Shown in pieces: positions 8,876 to 17,427 of a stretch of DNA of 64,000 bases. The stretch comes from Planctomycetota bacterium (lineage in GTDB: Bacteria > Planctomycetota > Planctomycetia > Isosphaerales > Isosphaeraceae). Location: assembly GCA_028291545.1 (NCBI GenBank), contig JAQGHR010000060.1, positions 41,987-105,986 of the forward strand, in the 5' to 3' direction. The notes beneath the pieces were generated by a model. It was given only the letters and a program-made list of their open reading frames with translations. It was not told the DNA's origin and made no database searches. The position numbers were made by a program, and so were the translations under genes. Within the stretch, counting starts at the first letter, position 1. Each line of letters begins with the position of its first letter.

Positions 8876-9342
8876 GTTTCAGGGTCCACCTATTATCAGC
8901 GATTCATGACTATCTGACAGCCACGCCGGATATCGTCGAGATCATCTCCGATCGGCACTACACGGGGGTTGCGCCACGAGGCACGATCTGCCCCTACGTG
9001 ATCTTCAATCAGATATCCAGTGTCCCGCAATGGACCTCGGGTCTGGCTTACAACGAGACGGTCATGGTCCAGGTTGACGTGTACGGGATCACGGATATCC
9101 AGACGCTAGAAACGGCGGGGGAGATCAATGAAGTCCTCGGGGATGCGCCTCTAGCGGTGTCCTCGGGACTGATACAGGTAGTCGAGCGGATCGGAGGCGG
9201 CTCATTGAGCCACAACGAGGTATCAGAGAACGGCGAACGGCTCTGGAGATATCAACTCGATTATAAGATCTGGACTTCGCGGTCAAAGAATCCGATCACG
9301 AGTCAGGAAGTGAACATATTGTCGGTAAATGGCATTGTATAA
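8872..9342 (+). CDS. Tail terminator protein (DUF3168-like)
   Basis: The 156-residue product begins with a helix LLSAIHDYLTATPDIVEII, continues with CPYVIFNQISSVP and a strand MVQVDVYGI, and ends with YQLDYKIWT. This is the layout of DUF3168/HK97 gp10-adjacent tail terminators that cap the tail tube. It starts with TTG overlapping the previous stop (TTGA), the same coupling device used elsewhere in this element. Position directly before the tail tube region supports the role. Confidence 0.72.
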   Translation: MSFRVHLLSAIHDYLTATPDIVEIISDRHYTGVAPRGTICPYVIFNQISSVPQWTSGLAYNETVMVQVDVYGITDIQTLETAGEINEVLGDAPLAVSSGLIQVVERIGGGSLSHNEVSENGERLWRYQLDYKIWTSRSKNPITSQEVNILSVNGIV

Positions 9343-9354
9343 AAGGGGGTAGAT

Positions 9355-9861
9355 GTGAGTCTCCAATCGGCACAACTTGAGGTCAAGCTAGCTATCCGAG
9401 ATCAGATCGACGCGGGGATAACCACGCAATCGAATATTCCGGTCAACATCGACTTCGACGGGACCAACACTTATACGCCGGGTACGACCGCGAATTGCTG
9501 CAACAAATCCGCCTACTACTCGGGGACTCTGGTAGCCACGACCGTAAGCATCGACCTATCCGCACTTGTGGTCTCGACCGGAGGAGGCGGTTCCGGTTTC
9601 AATCACATAAGATCAATTCTGATTGTGAATATGGAGACCACGGACGGACACAATCTCACGGTAGGCGGGGCTGGGAGCAATCCGCTTTACGAGTTCTTTT
9701 CGGCGTCAACGGGTAAGTCGGTGATCATGGCTAACGGTCGATGGCTTGCGGAAAAGCCCCTGGGGACGATCGGCTTTTTGACCGACACTACCCACAAGAT
9801 TCTCTTGCTCGACAGCGGAGCGAATACCGTGCAATACGAGATGTTTGTCATGGGCGACTAA
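9355..9861 (+). CDS. Hypothetical phage structural protein
   Basis: The 168-residue product has no recognised family. It is rich in Thr, Ser, Gly and Asn with beta-type periodicity and a glycine cluster (STGGGGSGFNH), as in virion surface or tail-associated proteins. A GTG start follows GGGGGTAG. It lies between the tail terminator and tail tube genes, a place where decoration or minor tail proteins can occur. No signal peptide or catalytic motif is seen. Confidence 0.65.
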   Translation: MSLQSAQLEVKLAIRDQIDAGITTQSNIPVNIDFDGTNTYTPGTTANCCNKSAYYSGTLVATTVSIDLSALVVSTGGGGSGFNHIRSILIVNMETTDGHNLTVGGAGSNPLYEFFSASTGKSVIMANGRWLAEKPLGTIGFLTDTTHKILLLDSGANTVQYEMFVMGD

Positions 9862-9875
9862 TTTTCCAAGCACTC

Positions 9876-9910
9876 TCCCTAGATATATGCAGGGGCATTT
9901 ATCTAGGGAG
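9876..9910 (+). promoter_or_regulatory. Hairpin that encloses the ribosome site of the tail tube gene
   Basis: CTCCCTAGAT (9876-9885) is repeated in perfect inverted form as ATCTAGGGAG (9901-9910), separated by 15 bases. The right arm supplies most of the Shine-Dalgarno sequence GGGAGG (9906-9911), five bases before ATG 9916. In the folded RNA the ribosome site would be paired. Confidence 0.65.
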
Positions 9911-9915
9911 GACGC

Positions 9916-10308
9916 ATGAGTCAAGCCACTCAATTTCACGGGAAGACGGCACAGATCTATATCAACGGAACCGAAATCGGCGCGATCAACTGCCATGTCG
10001 ATAAGAAGAATGACACTTACGTTAGCTCTACTACCAAGTCCCGAGGCGTACATCAGAAGCGACCGGGCATGGCGGATTCGAGCGGCTCTTTTGAGGTGTT
10101 ACTGGATAGTGCCGAGTTGATCGAGGCGGTATTGCTGATCACTCCAGGCGCTATCTTCGCTCTCAAGCAACAGCTTGACGCCGCAGGCACGTATTACCAG
10201 GCTGCCTACGTGATTTGTGAGAGCATCGCTTATCCGGTTGACTACAATGTCGAGTTGAAGGCGACCGTTAATTTCGCCGGTACGAGCGTATGGTCAGGTA
10301 GTCTCTAA
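9916..10308 (+). CDS. Tail tube (major tail) protein
   Basis: The 130-residue protein is small and beta-rich, with IYINGTEIGAINCHVDKKND at the N-terminus and a GMADSSGSFEVLL strand. This matches short tail tube proteins of TP901-1-type siphoviruses in length and position. It lies directly before the frameshifted tail chaperone pair and tape measure, the universal order for long-tailed phages. Its translation may be limited by the hairpin over its ribosome site. Confidence 0.75.
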   Translation: MSQATQFHGKTAQIYINGTEIGAINCHVDKKNDTYVSSTTKSRGVHQKRPGMADSSGSFEVLLDSAELIEAVLLITPGAIFALKQQLDAAGTYYQAAYVICESIAYPVDYNVELKATVNFAGTSVWSGSL

Positions 10309-10331
10309 GATCAAAATAGAAAGTATAATTC

Positions 10332-10808
10332 ATGGATATTGCACAAGCGGCTATGCAGCCGAAGTCGGTCGAGATCAACGGGCGCAAGTATCAGGTCGGA
10401 CGCTTCACCTTCCGCGATATCGGTAAGGTTGAGGCGTTTGTCAAAAGTAAGATCCCGAATCCCGTATCCGCCGTACTCGCTATCGAGGGTATCTCCGATG
10501 GCGACCGTAGATTTTTGCTCGAAAACGCACGCAAGGACTTGGTCCACTATCCCCCCGACGTCAATTCTCCCGAGGCTCAGAGAGTGGTCCTCGGGACGAT
10601 CGAGGGTCACGTCTTGCTCATGGAAATTGCCCTGACCAAGTATCAGCCTGAATTGAAAACAGAAGATATCAGGGCGATCCATGCGGAGATGATGGCGAGT
10701 CAGGAACACGGCATGCGCAAGCTTGCGGAGATATTCGCCGTGGCTTATGACGCTGACGAGGACGCCTCCGACCCAAAACGCAAGGACTCACGCAAAAGGC
10801 ATGCGTGA
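10332..10808 (+). CDS. Tail assembly chaperone, gpG-like
   Basis: The 158-residue product fits lambda gpG-type chaperones that hold the tape measure protein during tail assembly. It is acidic and helical, with a typical N-terminal EINGRKYQVGRFTFRDIGK segment. Its function with the following frame is supported by a canonical slippery heptamer near its end (10772-10778). Ribosomes that do not slip make this product; those that slip make a 226-residue fusion. ATG 10332 has GAAAG upstream. Confidence 0.85.
   Translation: MDIAQAAMQPKSVEINGRKYQVGRFTFRDIGKVEAFVKSKIPNPVSAVLAIEGISDGDRRFLLENARKDLVHYPPDVNSPEAQRVVLGTIEGHVLLMEIALTKYQPELKTEDIRAIHAEMMASQEHGMRKLAEIFAVAYDADEDASDPKRKDSRKRHA
10772..10778 (+). 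promoter_or_regulatory. Programmed -1 ribosomal frameshift site (CCCAAAA)
   Basis: In the frame of the chaperone gene the bases parse as C CCA AAA, the X XXY YYZ form that allows both tRNAs to re-pair after slipping back one base. The -1 frame is open from here through the next coding frame to 11011, and the arrangement lies directly before the tape measure gene, exactly as in lambda G/GT. Confidence 0.85.
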
Positions 10809-11011
10809 GTCGTAAGCAGGACTGGATTCCGTTCTTCACGTCGGCGGCTCGACAATTCGGATGGACGCATGACAATATCCTCGATCTGACCCCGAGGATA
10901 TTGATCTCGTACCTAGAGCGCCAGCAAGAGGATTACGTCCCGTCAGCGATGACGAGCGATATGAGCGGTCTCATGGATGCGTTCAACGCCAGACGGCAGC
11001 TAGAAAACTAG
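10778..11011 (+). CDS. Tail assembly chaperone T extension (read by -1 frameshift)
   Basis: This frame adds 77 residues to the first 149 of the upstream chaperone, giving a gpGT-like fusion. The extension is helical with an aromatic-rich start (WIPFFTSAARQFGW) and a final SDMSGLMDAFNARRQLEN. A GTG at 10805 could start a separate 68-residue protein, but the slippery site and the open -1 frame make fusion the better reading. The fusion would recruit tape measure and tail tube subunits. Confidence 0.82.
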   Translation, partial: TQGLTQKACVSRKQDWIPFFTSAARQFGWTHDNILDLTPRILISYLERQQEDYVPSAMTSDMSGLMDAFNARRQLEN

Positions 11012-11032
11012 GCGTTTCCCCTAGATACGTCT

Positions 11033-13372
11033 ATGGCAACTAACTTCGGACCCTTGGGTGTATCGTACGTCGAGATTGACGCTGATCTAGAGCCGTTTCA
11101 GAAGACGTTGAACACGCTCAAGAGCCGCAAAGAGAACCTGACCCAGACTGTCAAGCTCGACACGAGCGTCAAACAAGCGGCTTCCGAGGCGAAATCCGGC
11201 TTGTTCGCTCCGATGGCTGCCGGAGCGATCGCGTTTGGCGGCGGTATCAGGGGCGGTCTCGCGTTCCTCGGGGCGAAGCTCACCAATCTACAGGCTGAGT
11301 CTCGCGTGATCGGATCGAGCCTGCAAAAGGCGTTCGGGGGTATGGCTCATACCACGGACAAGATGGTCAAGCAATTTGCCGTCATGGTGAAGTACTCCAA
11401 GGACGCGGAGACCAATATCATCCGGGCGACTTTAGCGGAGAAATTGCCTTCGCTCCGACGCTCGATCGTCCGCAATTCAAGGGCGGCATCGTCCCCTATC
11501 ACGCTGCCGTCGTTCAGCGGCTCCAATCGTGCGGCGGCGGTCCTGAACGGGCTTGGAGGCAACGCTAGAGCCTTGGCGCAAGTCGCTAATCGAGCCTTTC
11601 ACGCAATGGTTGCCGATCTGCAACGAGTCAGGTTAGCCACGAACAGCGTTTATGCCTCGTTCGTGCGATGGCAAGCCCGTGTATCAACCCTCGGGATTGT
11701 CCTCCGCAAGACCGCTCAACTCGCTCTGCTCCCCTTCCGAGTGGCGGCAAGCGGTATCAGCCTCTTGTCCAGAGCGTTCGGGACTTACGAGGGCAAGGTC
11801 AAGTCCGCCTCGGGACGCCTCGGTATGTTCGGAACGGTGGCGCGAGGCGTGATCAACCCGATCAAGGGCATGGTAGACGCGACACGAGGGGCGGGGTCTG
11901 CCGTCTCGCGTCTCGGCAACACGGTCGGAGGGATCGCCTCTCGCTTCAAACTGGCGGGACTGGTAGCGGGCGGTGTCCTGGCTGCCGGTATCTATAAGTC
12001 GGTCCAAGCCGCCTCCGCACAAAACGAGGCACTCTCTTACGCGAAGGTCCGATGGGGAGCGAACTTCGACGCGGTCAAGAGCTTCACTGATGCCTTGGCA
12101 GAGTCTACCGGAGCGGCGAAGACATGGACCCTAGAGTCAATGAACATGTTTGGCGGCATCATCAAAGACGTCGGGATTGCGGACAGCTACGTCTCTGGTA
12201 TGTCCATGAACTTGACCAAGCTCGCTCAAGACGTGGCTTCGGCAAGGAATATCACCGTTGAGGAAGCCCAGAACAAGCTCAAAGGCGGTCTCACCGGAGA
12301 GACGGAAGGACTAAAAGCAATCGGCGTGGTCATGAATTCAACCATGATTGAGAACGAGATGCTTGCCATGGGCGTTAAGAAGACGGGCGGCGAGTTCTCC
12401 GAAGGCGCCAAGGTCGCTGCCCGATACTCGCTCATGATGAAAAAGCTCAAAGATGATCAAGGCGACCTGGCGCGGACGGGGGATGGTGTGGCGAATAGCT
12501 CAAGAGAGTTGCAAGGACGATGGGAGAACATGCTGGCGGTGATCGGAGAGAAGCTCTTGCCAGTCGCTAGCCAGTTCTTGGGTCTGCTCAACTCGTTCGT
12601 TGGCGTGGCACAAGGCGCGGCGGAAGGTTCGGGGTCATGGTTCGATTGGCTCGCGGAGAAGATCGGAGGCGTATTCCAGACGATCGGACTCATCATGCGG
12701 AATTGGACCGAGATATGGGACATCATCGGCTTATATGTGGAGAACTTCGGGACTAACGTTGCGGAGGCGTTCGATTGGCTCGGAAAGGCGTTCATGTCTA
12801 CCGGAGATTGGATACTCAATAACTGGCGGGACATCGTGACCGACCTGGGCGGTATGCTCTACCACTCGTTTTTCAATCACATCGCCAATATCAAGAATCT
12901 ATGGACCAATTTCACCAATTGGCTAAGCGGAACGGACGCGCCGCAAGAGGAATACAAGTCCCTACTCGACGGCTTCACTCGCAAGAGTAAGGAACTCGTC
13001 TTGCCTGATCTCAAGATGAGCGTGGTCGATCAAGAGCGGCTCGGCAAGCTGGGCGCCAAGATTGAAGCCAACGAGGCAGCCAAGCCGGGGAAAGCCCCCG
13101 AGGTTCCGTATACCGAAGTAGACGCTAAGGCGGCGGCTCTGAGTGCCAAGGACGAGAGCAAGAAAGACAAGAAAGAGTCTTCATTCGTGGGAGTCCTCGA
13201 ATACTTCAAGAAATTGCAGACGGATAGCATGAAAATGGATATCCCGAAGCAACAGCTTACCGAGGCTCGCGCACAAACCGGGCACCTCGAATCCATGGAT
13301 GTTTACTTAGGAAAGATGACGGAGTTCATACAAAATATTGGCGGTCCCCAAGCTGCCGTAGCGGGGAAATAA
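11033..13372 (+). CDS. Tail tape measure protein
   Basis: At 779 residues this is the longest gene of the tail tube block and sits in the fixed place after the chaperone pair. Residues about 340-520 hold the conserved tape measure core (ARNITVEEAQNKLKGGLTGE, then NSSRELQGRWENMLAVIGEK). Hydrophobic Gly/Ala-rich stretches occur near residues 60-90 and 300-325. The Lys/Glu-rich C-terminal part is coiled-coil-like. The length sets tail length by family precedent, roughly 110-120 nm. There is no usual ribosome site; CCCTAGATA lies just upstream. Confidence 0.9.
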   Translation: MATNFGPLGVSYVEIDADLEPFQKTLNTLKSRKENLTQTVKLDTSVKQAASEAKSGLFAPMAAGAIAFGGGIRGGLAFLGAKLTNLQAESRVIGSSLQKAFGGMAHTTDKMVKQFAVMVKYSKDAETNIIRATLAEKLPSLRRSIVRNSRAASSPITLPSFSGSNRAAAVLNGLGGNARALAQVANRAFHAMVADLQRVRLATNSVYASFVRWQARVSTLGIVLRKTAQLALLPFRVAASGISLLSRAFGTYEGKVKSASGRLGMFGTVARGVINPIKGMVDATRGAGSAVSRLGNTVGGIASRFKLAGLVAGGVLAAGIYKSVQAASAQNEALSYAKVRWGANFDAVKSFTDALAESTGAAKTWTLESMNMFGGIIKDVGIADSYVSGMSMNLTKLAQDVASARNITVEEAQNKLKGGLTGETEGLKAIGVVMNSTMIENEMLAMGVKKTGGEFSEGAKVAARYSLMMKKLKDDQGDLARTGDGVANSSRELQGRWENMLAVIGEKLLPVASQFLGLLNSFVGVAQGAAEGSGSWFDWLAEKIGGVFQTIGLIMRNWTEIWDIIGLYVENFGTNVAEAFDWLGKAFMSTGDWILNNWRDIVTDLGGMLYHSFFNHIANIKNLWTNFTNWLSGTDAPQEEYKSLLDGFTRKSKELVLPDLKMSVVDQERLGKLGAKIEANEAAKPGKAPEVPYTEVDAKAAALSAKDESKKDKKESSFVGVLEYFKKLQTDSMKMDIPKQQLTEARAQTGHLESMDVYLGKMTEFIQNIGGPQAAVAGK

Positions 13373-13373
13373 C

Positions 13374-14207
13374 ATGGCGTTCAATCCAGAGACATACGGC
13401 TTTTTTGCTCAATACGACGGAACATCCGAGAGTGGCGACACGAGTAGCGGCAAATCGACCCTGCGATACCACGGTCCGTGGTCGCAACGTCGTGCCTTCA
13501 TCAAGAACCTACTCGGCTATCGCACGATCACGGGGAACGTGCAAGGGTCGTACACGATCACGACCGTACCGGCTTATAAGTACCCAGCTATAACTGATCT
13601 CGCTATGTATGCCATGTCGTATGCTGTCAAATCGGCGGGACCTTGCACGGGCGACCCTACGCTAACCGGAGATCAGGTTGCGTACCAAAATTGCTTCGTC
13701 GATGTCAATTTCAGCACACCGGATTATCAGATCGGAGAGGGCGCCAACGCGGATGGAGGAATCAACGGCACGACATATTTGAAAGAGTCCGGCAGCCTAG
13801 GCGTCGAGATGTTAATCACGCCTCAATCGGTCTGGAAATTCGTGAGTGACGGCAAAAAAGTTGACTCCGAAGTCGGCATACCCTTTCCGACCGAGGAGTA
13901 CAACATAACTCGATTCTTGATGCCTTTCGTACCGAGGTATCAGGCGGATCTATGCCGGGGGAAAGTCAATAACGCTTTGTTCCGTGGCTATGCCGCAGGT
14001 ACGCTCTTGTTCCTCGGGATGGAGTACGACCAAGGCGAAGTCGATGCAAACGGCTTGCTGACATATCAGATTGATTATAAGTTCTCGTGCAAGCTGACAG
14101 GTTGGAATAAGATAATGCGACCCGATACCGGGGTCTTCGATACGCTGGTACTGCCAGATGGCGTCACGAATCCGGTAGCCTCCGCTAACTTCTTAGTCCT
14201 GCCATAA
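13374..14207 (+). CDS. Phage tail protein, probably tail tip (distal-tail position)
   Basis: The 277-residue product follows the tape measure gene by one base, where distal tail proteins are normally encoded. It is rich in aromatic residues and beta-type sequence, ending with LTYQIDYKFSCKLTGWNKI. No family is recognised with confidence. GGGGAAA upstream gives a ribosome site for ATG 13374. A role in the tail tip is inferred from position and size. Confidence 0.65.
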   Translation: MAFNPETYGFFAQYDGTSESGDTSSGKSTLRYHGPWSQRRAFIKNLLGYRTITGNVQGSYTITTVPAYKYPAITDLAMYAMSYAVKSAGPCTGDPTLTGDQVAYQNCFVDVNFSTPDYQIGEGANADGGINGTTYLKESGSLGVEMLITPQSVWKFVSDGKKVDSEVGIPFPTEEYNITRFLMPFVPRYQADLCRGKVNNALFRGYAAGTLLFLGMEYDQGEVDANGLLTYQIDYKFSCKLTGWNKIMRPDTGVFDTLVLPDGVTNPVASANFLVLP

Positions 14208-14223
14208 CTCTCTATAAGGACAC

Positions 14224-14607
14224 ATGCCCCAGTTTCAACGCTTAATCCCGTTCAAGACCGTAATCTCGGCTAAGGATCAGAACGCACGCGCTGACGCGAT
14301 CGAGTGGCTATCCCGTATCCAGGGTCAAGCCCCTATAGAGGTACTCAAGAACGGATCTGGTCCTCTTATACGTCTTCGTCAACGTCCCTCGTTCTGGGCG
14401 GTAATCACCGCCAGCACGAGCAACCCTCATAGCTGGCAGAAAGTGATCCACACGGGGAACGGGACCTATGTCCTCGGGGACCTCACGGGTAGCTCTGCCA
14501 GCTATCCAGCGATCGAGGCGAATAATCATTCCGTTGCCGTCGGCACAATTGTGAGACTTGAGCCTAGCGAACACTCCGCTTTCGAGATGCTTTTTACCTA
14601 TTCATGA
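14224..14607 (+). CDS. Small tail-tip protein related to the N-terminus of the next gene
   Basis: The 127-residue product shares its layout with residues about 12-120 of the following fibre protein: a helix with Leu/Trp, a P-I-E-V-L or P-L-E-L-I turn, GSGPLI or ASGPLI, a W-V/I strand, and a Gly-Thr-Y strand before GDLTG or GDCTG. The two were probably formed by duplication. The start has the leader CTCTATAAGGACAC also seen, with small changes, before the methyltransferase gene. The frame overlaps the next start by four bases. Confidence 0.65.
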   Translation: MPQFQRLIPFKTVISAKDQNARADAIEWLSRIQGQAPIEVLKNGSGPLIRLRQRPSFWAVITASTSNPHSWQKVIHTGNGTYVLGDLTGSSASYPAIEANNHSVAVGTIVRLEPSEHSAFEMLFTYS

Positions 14608-17426
14608 AAAACACCAAGCAACATAAAGGTAAGGCTCTTTCGGCGCAACGGCTCAACGACGAAGGCAAAAAGCTGGCGTGGCTAGAGGGCATGTCCGTCG
14701 AGTCTCCCCTAGAGTTGATCGAGGATGCCTCGGGTCCTCTGATCGGTATCGAGGACGATGGGGTCTATTGGATCAAGCTCGGGAGTGAGACCACGCCTCC
14801 GTACAGCTACACGGAGCAAGTACGGAGCGGCTCGACCTGGGTCAACGGCGACTGCACCGGGACGAAGGCTTACGAGGTCAACGGCTCTCACAACCTGAAC
14901 GGACAGATCGTCAAGAGCTATCCGGGACCGACACCGGGGGAGCGGCTATTCCAGCTTCACGGTTCCCCGTGCGATACGTCTCTGACGATCAGAGCGGCAC
15001 ACCATAGCGGACCGGTCTTCGCGAGTGCCTCGGTTGCCGTCAACTCGGTAAACACGACGTTCGGGGCGGGAGCTTCGTACGCGACTGGCACTACCGACGC
15101 CTCGGGTCTGTATACCCTCACGGGGATACCGATGGAACTCGATTACTCCGCACAATTCGCCGCAACCTCGTCTCAATACCTCTCCGCGTCTCATGCCTCG
15201 TCTCTGACCCTCGGGCAGGATGCCACGACCACGAACAATCACACGGGATTCTTCGATATGTGGGTCAAGCCTACCGACCTGACTAGTGCGACCACCAAGG
15301 ACGACGATCAATTTATCCTCACGAGTCCGACGCCGGTACTCGATCAATCCTCGTTTGTGATCACGGCGGGATCGCTGGCAGCGGCAACGAGCGATACGAC
15401 CGCTTGGAACGGCTCTTATCAGGTCGCGAACATAACGACGCCGAAATTTGCGGGATATTGGGCATTCACGAGCTTAGCAACTGGCAAGCGATATCGAGCC
15501 GCAATCTCTCTCCCCACGACGGGCGGGACCTCGGGAGTCGTGTACAAGGTCTACGATGGCACAACCTCGGGAACCTTGCTCGGATCGTTCACGATCAATC
15601 AGACCACGGCAGTCAAGGACCTGACGCTCAACGATGGCACTCACGATGTGGGCTTTCACGTCCTCGGGGCTTTCACGATCACCACGGGGACGATGACGGT
15701 TGCCGTTGATACCTCGGGAGCGGCAGCCGGTACGACCATCGACGCCTGCTATATCGACTACATGGATCACGAGATTGATGATCCTACCTATCCGAGCTAT
15801 GCCTACGACGGCGATTATGCCTTCGCCAATCAGACGATGACGGGGTATATCGCGTTTACAGCATTGCCGAGTGCAACGTATCGGGCGATGTTTACGCTTC
15901 CGTCTTCACGATGGCGTGTCAACAATCCGCCTAACACGGCGGTAACGTATAAGGTCTACGATGGCACAACCTCGGGAACCTTGCTCGACACCCAAGTCAT
16001 CAATCAGCGGACGGTCAACCTCGCTCCGTTCCTCAATGACACTCTCGTCTACGTGACCCTCGGGGATTACGCGATAAGCTCGGGAACCATGACGATCCAA
16101 GTATCGGGCGGTGTCAATACGTTCGTCGATTCCTTCCGAGTGCAGGGCGTAAACGCGATACAGGGCATTTTGTGGAAAGACCTCGAATATCGGCTCTACG
16201 CAACCGGACCGGACGTAACTTTCGGATTCTATGATGGGTCTACCTGGCACGACACTTCTGTCAGGAATATTCTCGGCAATAACGTATGGTCTGATGTCCG
16301 CGTCGATTGGACCAAGCACAGGACTCCGACTCCGACGAACACCACGATTACCTTGTCCGTCAACAACGCCTCTTCCACATACACATCGACCAATTCGTTT
16401 AACTACGGATCGGCGGATATGACGGTCGGTCGATGGGACACTAGCTATTGGACCGGTCTCATTGATGAGCTTGTGATCGGCAACGACGGGACTTTCCTCT
16501 ATAACGGCAATCAGCAAATACCGTCTCCGTTAAGCGGGCATCCTAACATATGGGATTGTGCCGACGTGTTGAAGACCTCTTGGGGCGTTAAACACTGGTT
16601 TGAGATGTTGGAGACGACAGGATCGACGCGGACGGACAGTTATGGATCGTTGACCCTCACGGATCACAATGGAGTTGTCAGAGCCACGGGAGTCCAAGAC
16701 CCGAGAAAGACCCGATATTTTGACGTTGTCGTAAGTTATGCGGGTCGTGCCTCGTCCAAGGATCGCGTCCGCGTCGATAGTTGCTCGGCTCAATCCTACG
16801 GTTTCAAGCTTGGACCTAACTTGATCGATAAGTTTTTCACTCTCACTCAACCGATCGAGAGCGACTATTGCTACGGACCGGGACCACTTTCCAAGACCGG
16901 CGGATACGTCTATAAGGGCTTGGTCGATTTCGACGTGTACGCGGGGACGGACACGGGCAACGCGCGATATTTGCATATGTGGCAGAGCGCTTGCCTTTGT
17001 ACCACGATCACGTACTCAGGGTACACGCCGATTAACGCCGCGTCAGAGCCGAATTTCTTGATACAGTACAGCGGAGGCGGATCGGGATCGCAATATGCTT
17101 GCTTGACATGCTACTTGGTGACGACGACTTTTCAGCCTGGGGACATCACCAATTATCATAGAACTGACACGAGATATTACCTTGGCGGGACTTACGGGAC
17201 GCGCACTCGTTGGTGGACTCAGGTCAATCCAGGATTCCCCGTCGATTTCTTCGGTCAGCCATGGGCGACCGCGTGCGGAGCGTTGCAGGCTGCGCCGTTC
17301 GACCTCTACACCCTGCTCTCTAACGGATCAGCGTTTATCTATGGGCTCGTCTCCAATTCGGATACGCCGTTCTTGCAATTGTGGCGGTCAAGCAATTTTA
17401 TGAACACAATTTACCTCACGGAATAA
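14604..17426 (+). CDS. Large tail fibre/adhesin-like protein with split LamG domain and golvesin-like repeats
   Basis: The 940-residue protein is the likely receptor-binding protein. Residues about 12-120 form a domain shared with the previous gene, followed by an Ig-like linker. A LamG/concanavalin-like domain begins near YSAQFAATSSQYLSASHA (about residue 180) and its second half resumes near GILWKDLEYRLY (about 515) to GLIDELVIG. Between these halves lie two copies of a golvesin-like unit marked by TYKVYDGTTSGTLL and a closing FRV or YID. The C-terminal 200 residues are Tyr- and Cys-bearing and unassigned. Carbohydrate binding is inferred from the fold families. Confidence 0.72.
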   Translation: MKNTKQHKGKALSAQRLNDEGKKLAWLEGMSVESPLELIEDASGPLIGIEDDGVYWIKLGSETTPPYSYTEQVRSGSTWVNGDCTGTKAYEVNGSHNLNGQIVKSYPGPTPGERLFQLHGSPCDTSLTIRAAHHSGPVFASASVAVNSVNTTFGAGASYATGTTDASGLYTLTGIPMELDYSAQFAATSSQYLSASHASSLTLGQDATTTNNHTGFFDMWVKPTDLTSATTKDDDQFILTSPTPVLDQSSFVITAGSLAAATSDTTAWNGSYQVANITTPKFAGYWAFTSLATGKRYRAAISLPTTGGTSGVVYKVYDGTTSGTLLGSFTINQTTAVKDLTLNDGTHDVGFHVLGAFTITTGTMTVAVDTSGAAAGTTIDACYIDYMDHEIDDPTYPSYAYDGDYAFANQTMTGYIAFTALPSATYRAMFTLPSSRWRVNNPPNTAVTYKVYDGTTSGTLLDTQVINQRTVNLAPFLNDTLVYVTLGDYAISSGTMTIQVSGGVNTFVDSFRVQGVNAIQGILWKDLEYRLYATGPDVTFGFYDGSTWHDTSVRNILGNNVWSDVRVDWTKHRTPTPTNTTITLSVNNASSTYTSTNSFNYGSADMTVGRWDTSYWTGLIDELVIGNDGTFLYNGNQQIPSPLSGHPNIWDCADVLKTSWGVKHWFEMLETTGSTRTDSYGSLTLTDHNGVVRATGVQDPRKTRYFDVVVSYAGRASSKDRVRVDSCSAQSYGFKLGPNLIDKFFTLTQPIESDYCYGPGPLSKTGGYVYKGLVDFDVYAGTDTGNARYLHMWQSACLCTTITYSGYTPINAASEPNFLIQYSGGGSGSQYACLTCYLVTTTFQPGDITNYHRTDTRYYLGGTYGTRTRWWTQVNPGFPVDFFGQPWATACGALQAAPFDLYTLLSNGSAFIYGLVSNSDTPFLQLWRSSNFMNTIYLTE

Positions 17427-17427
17427 T

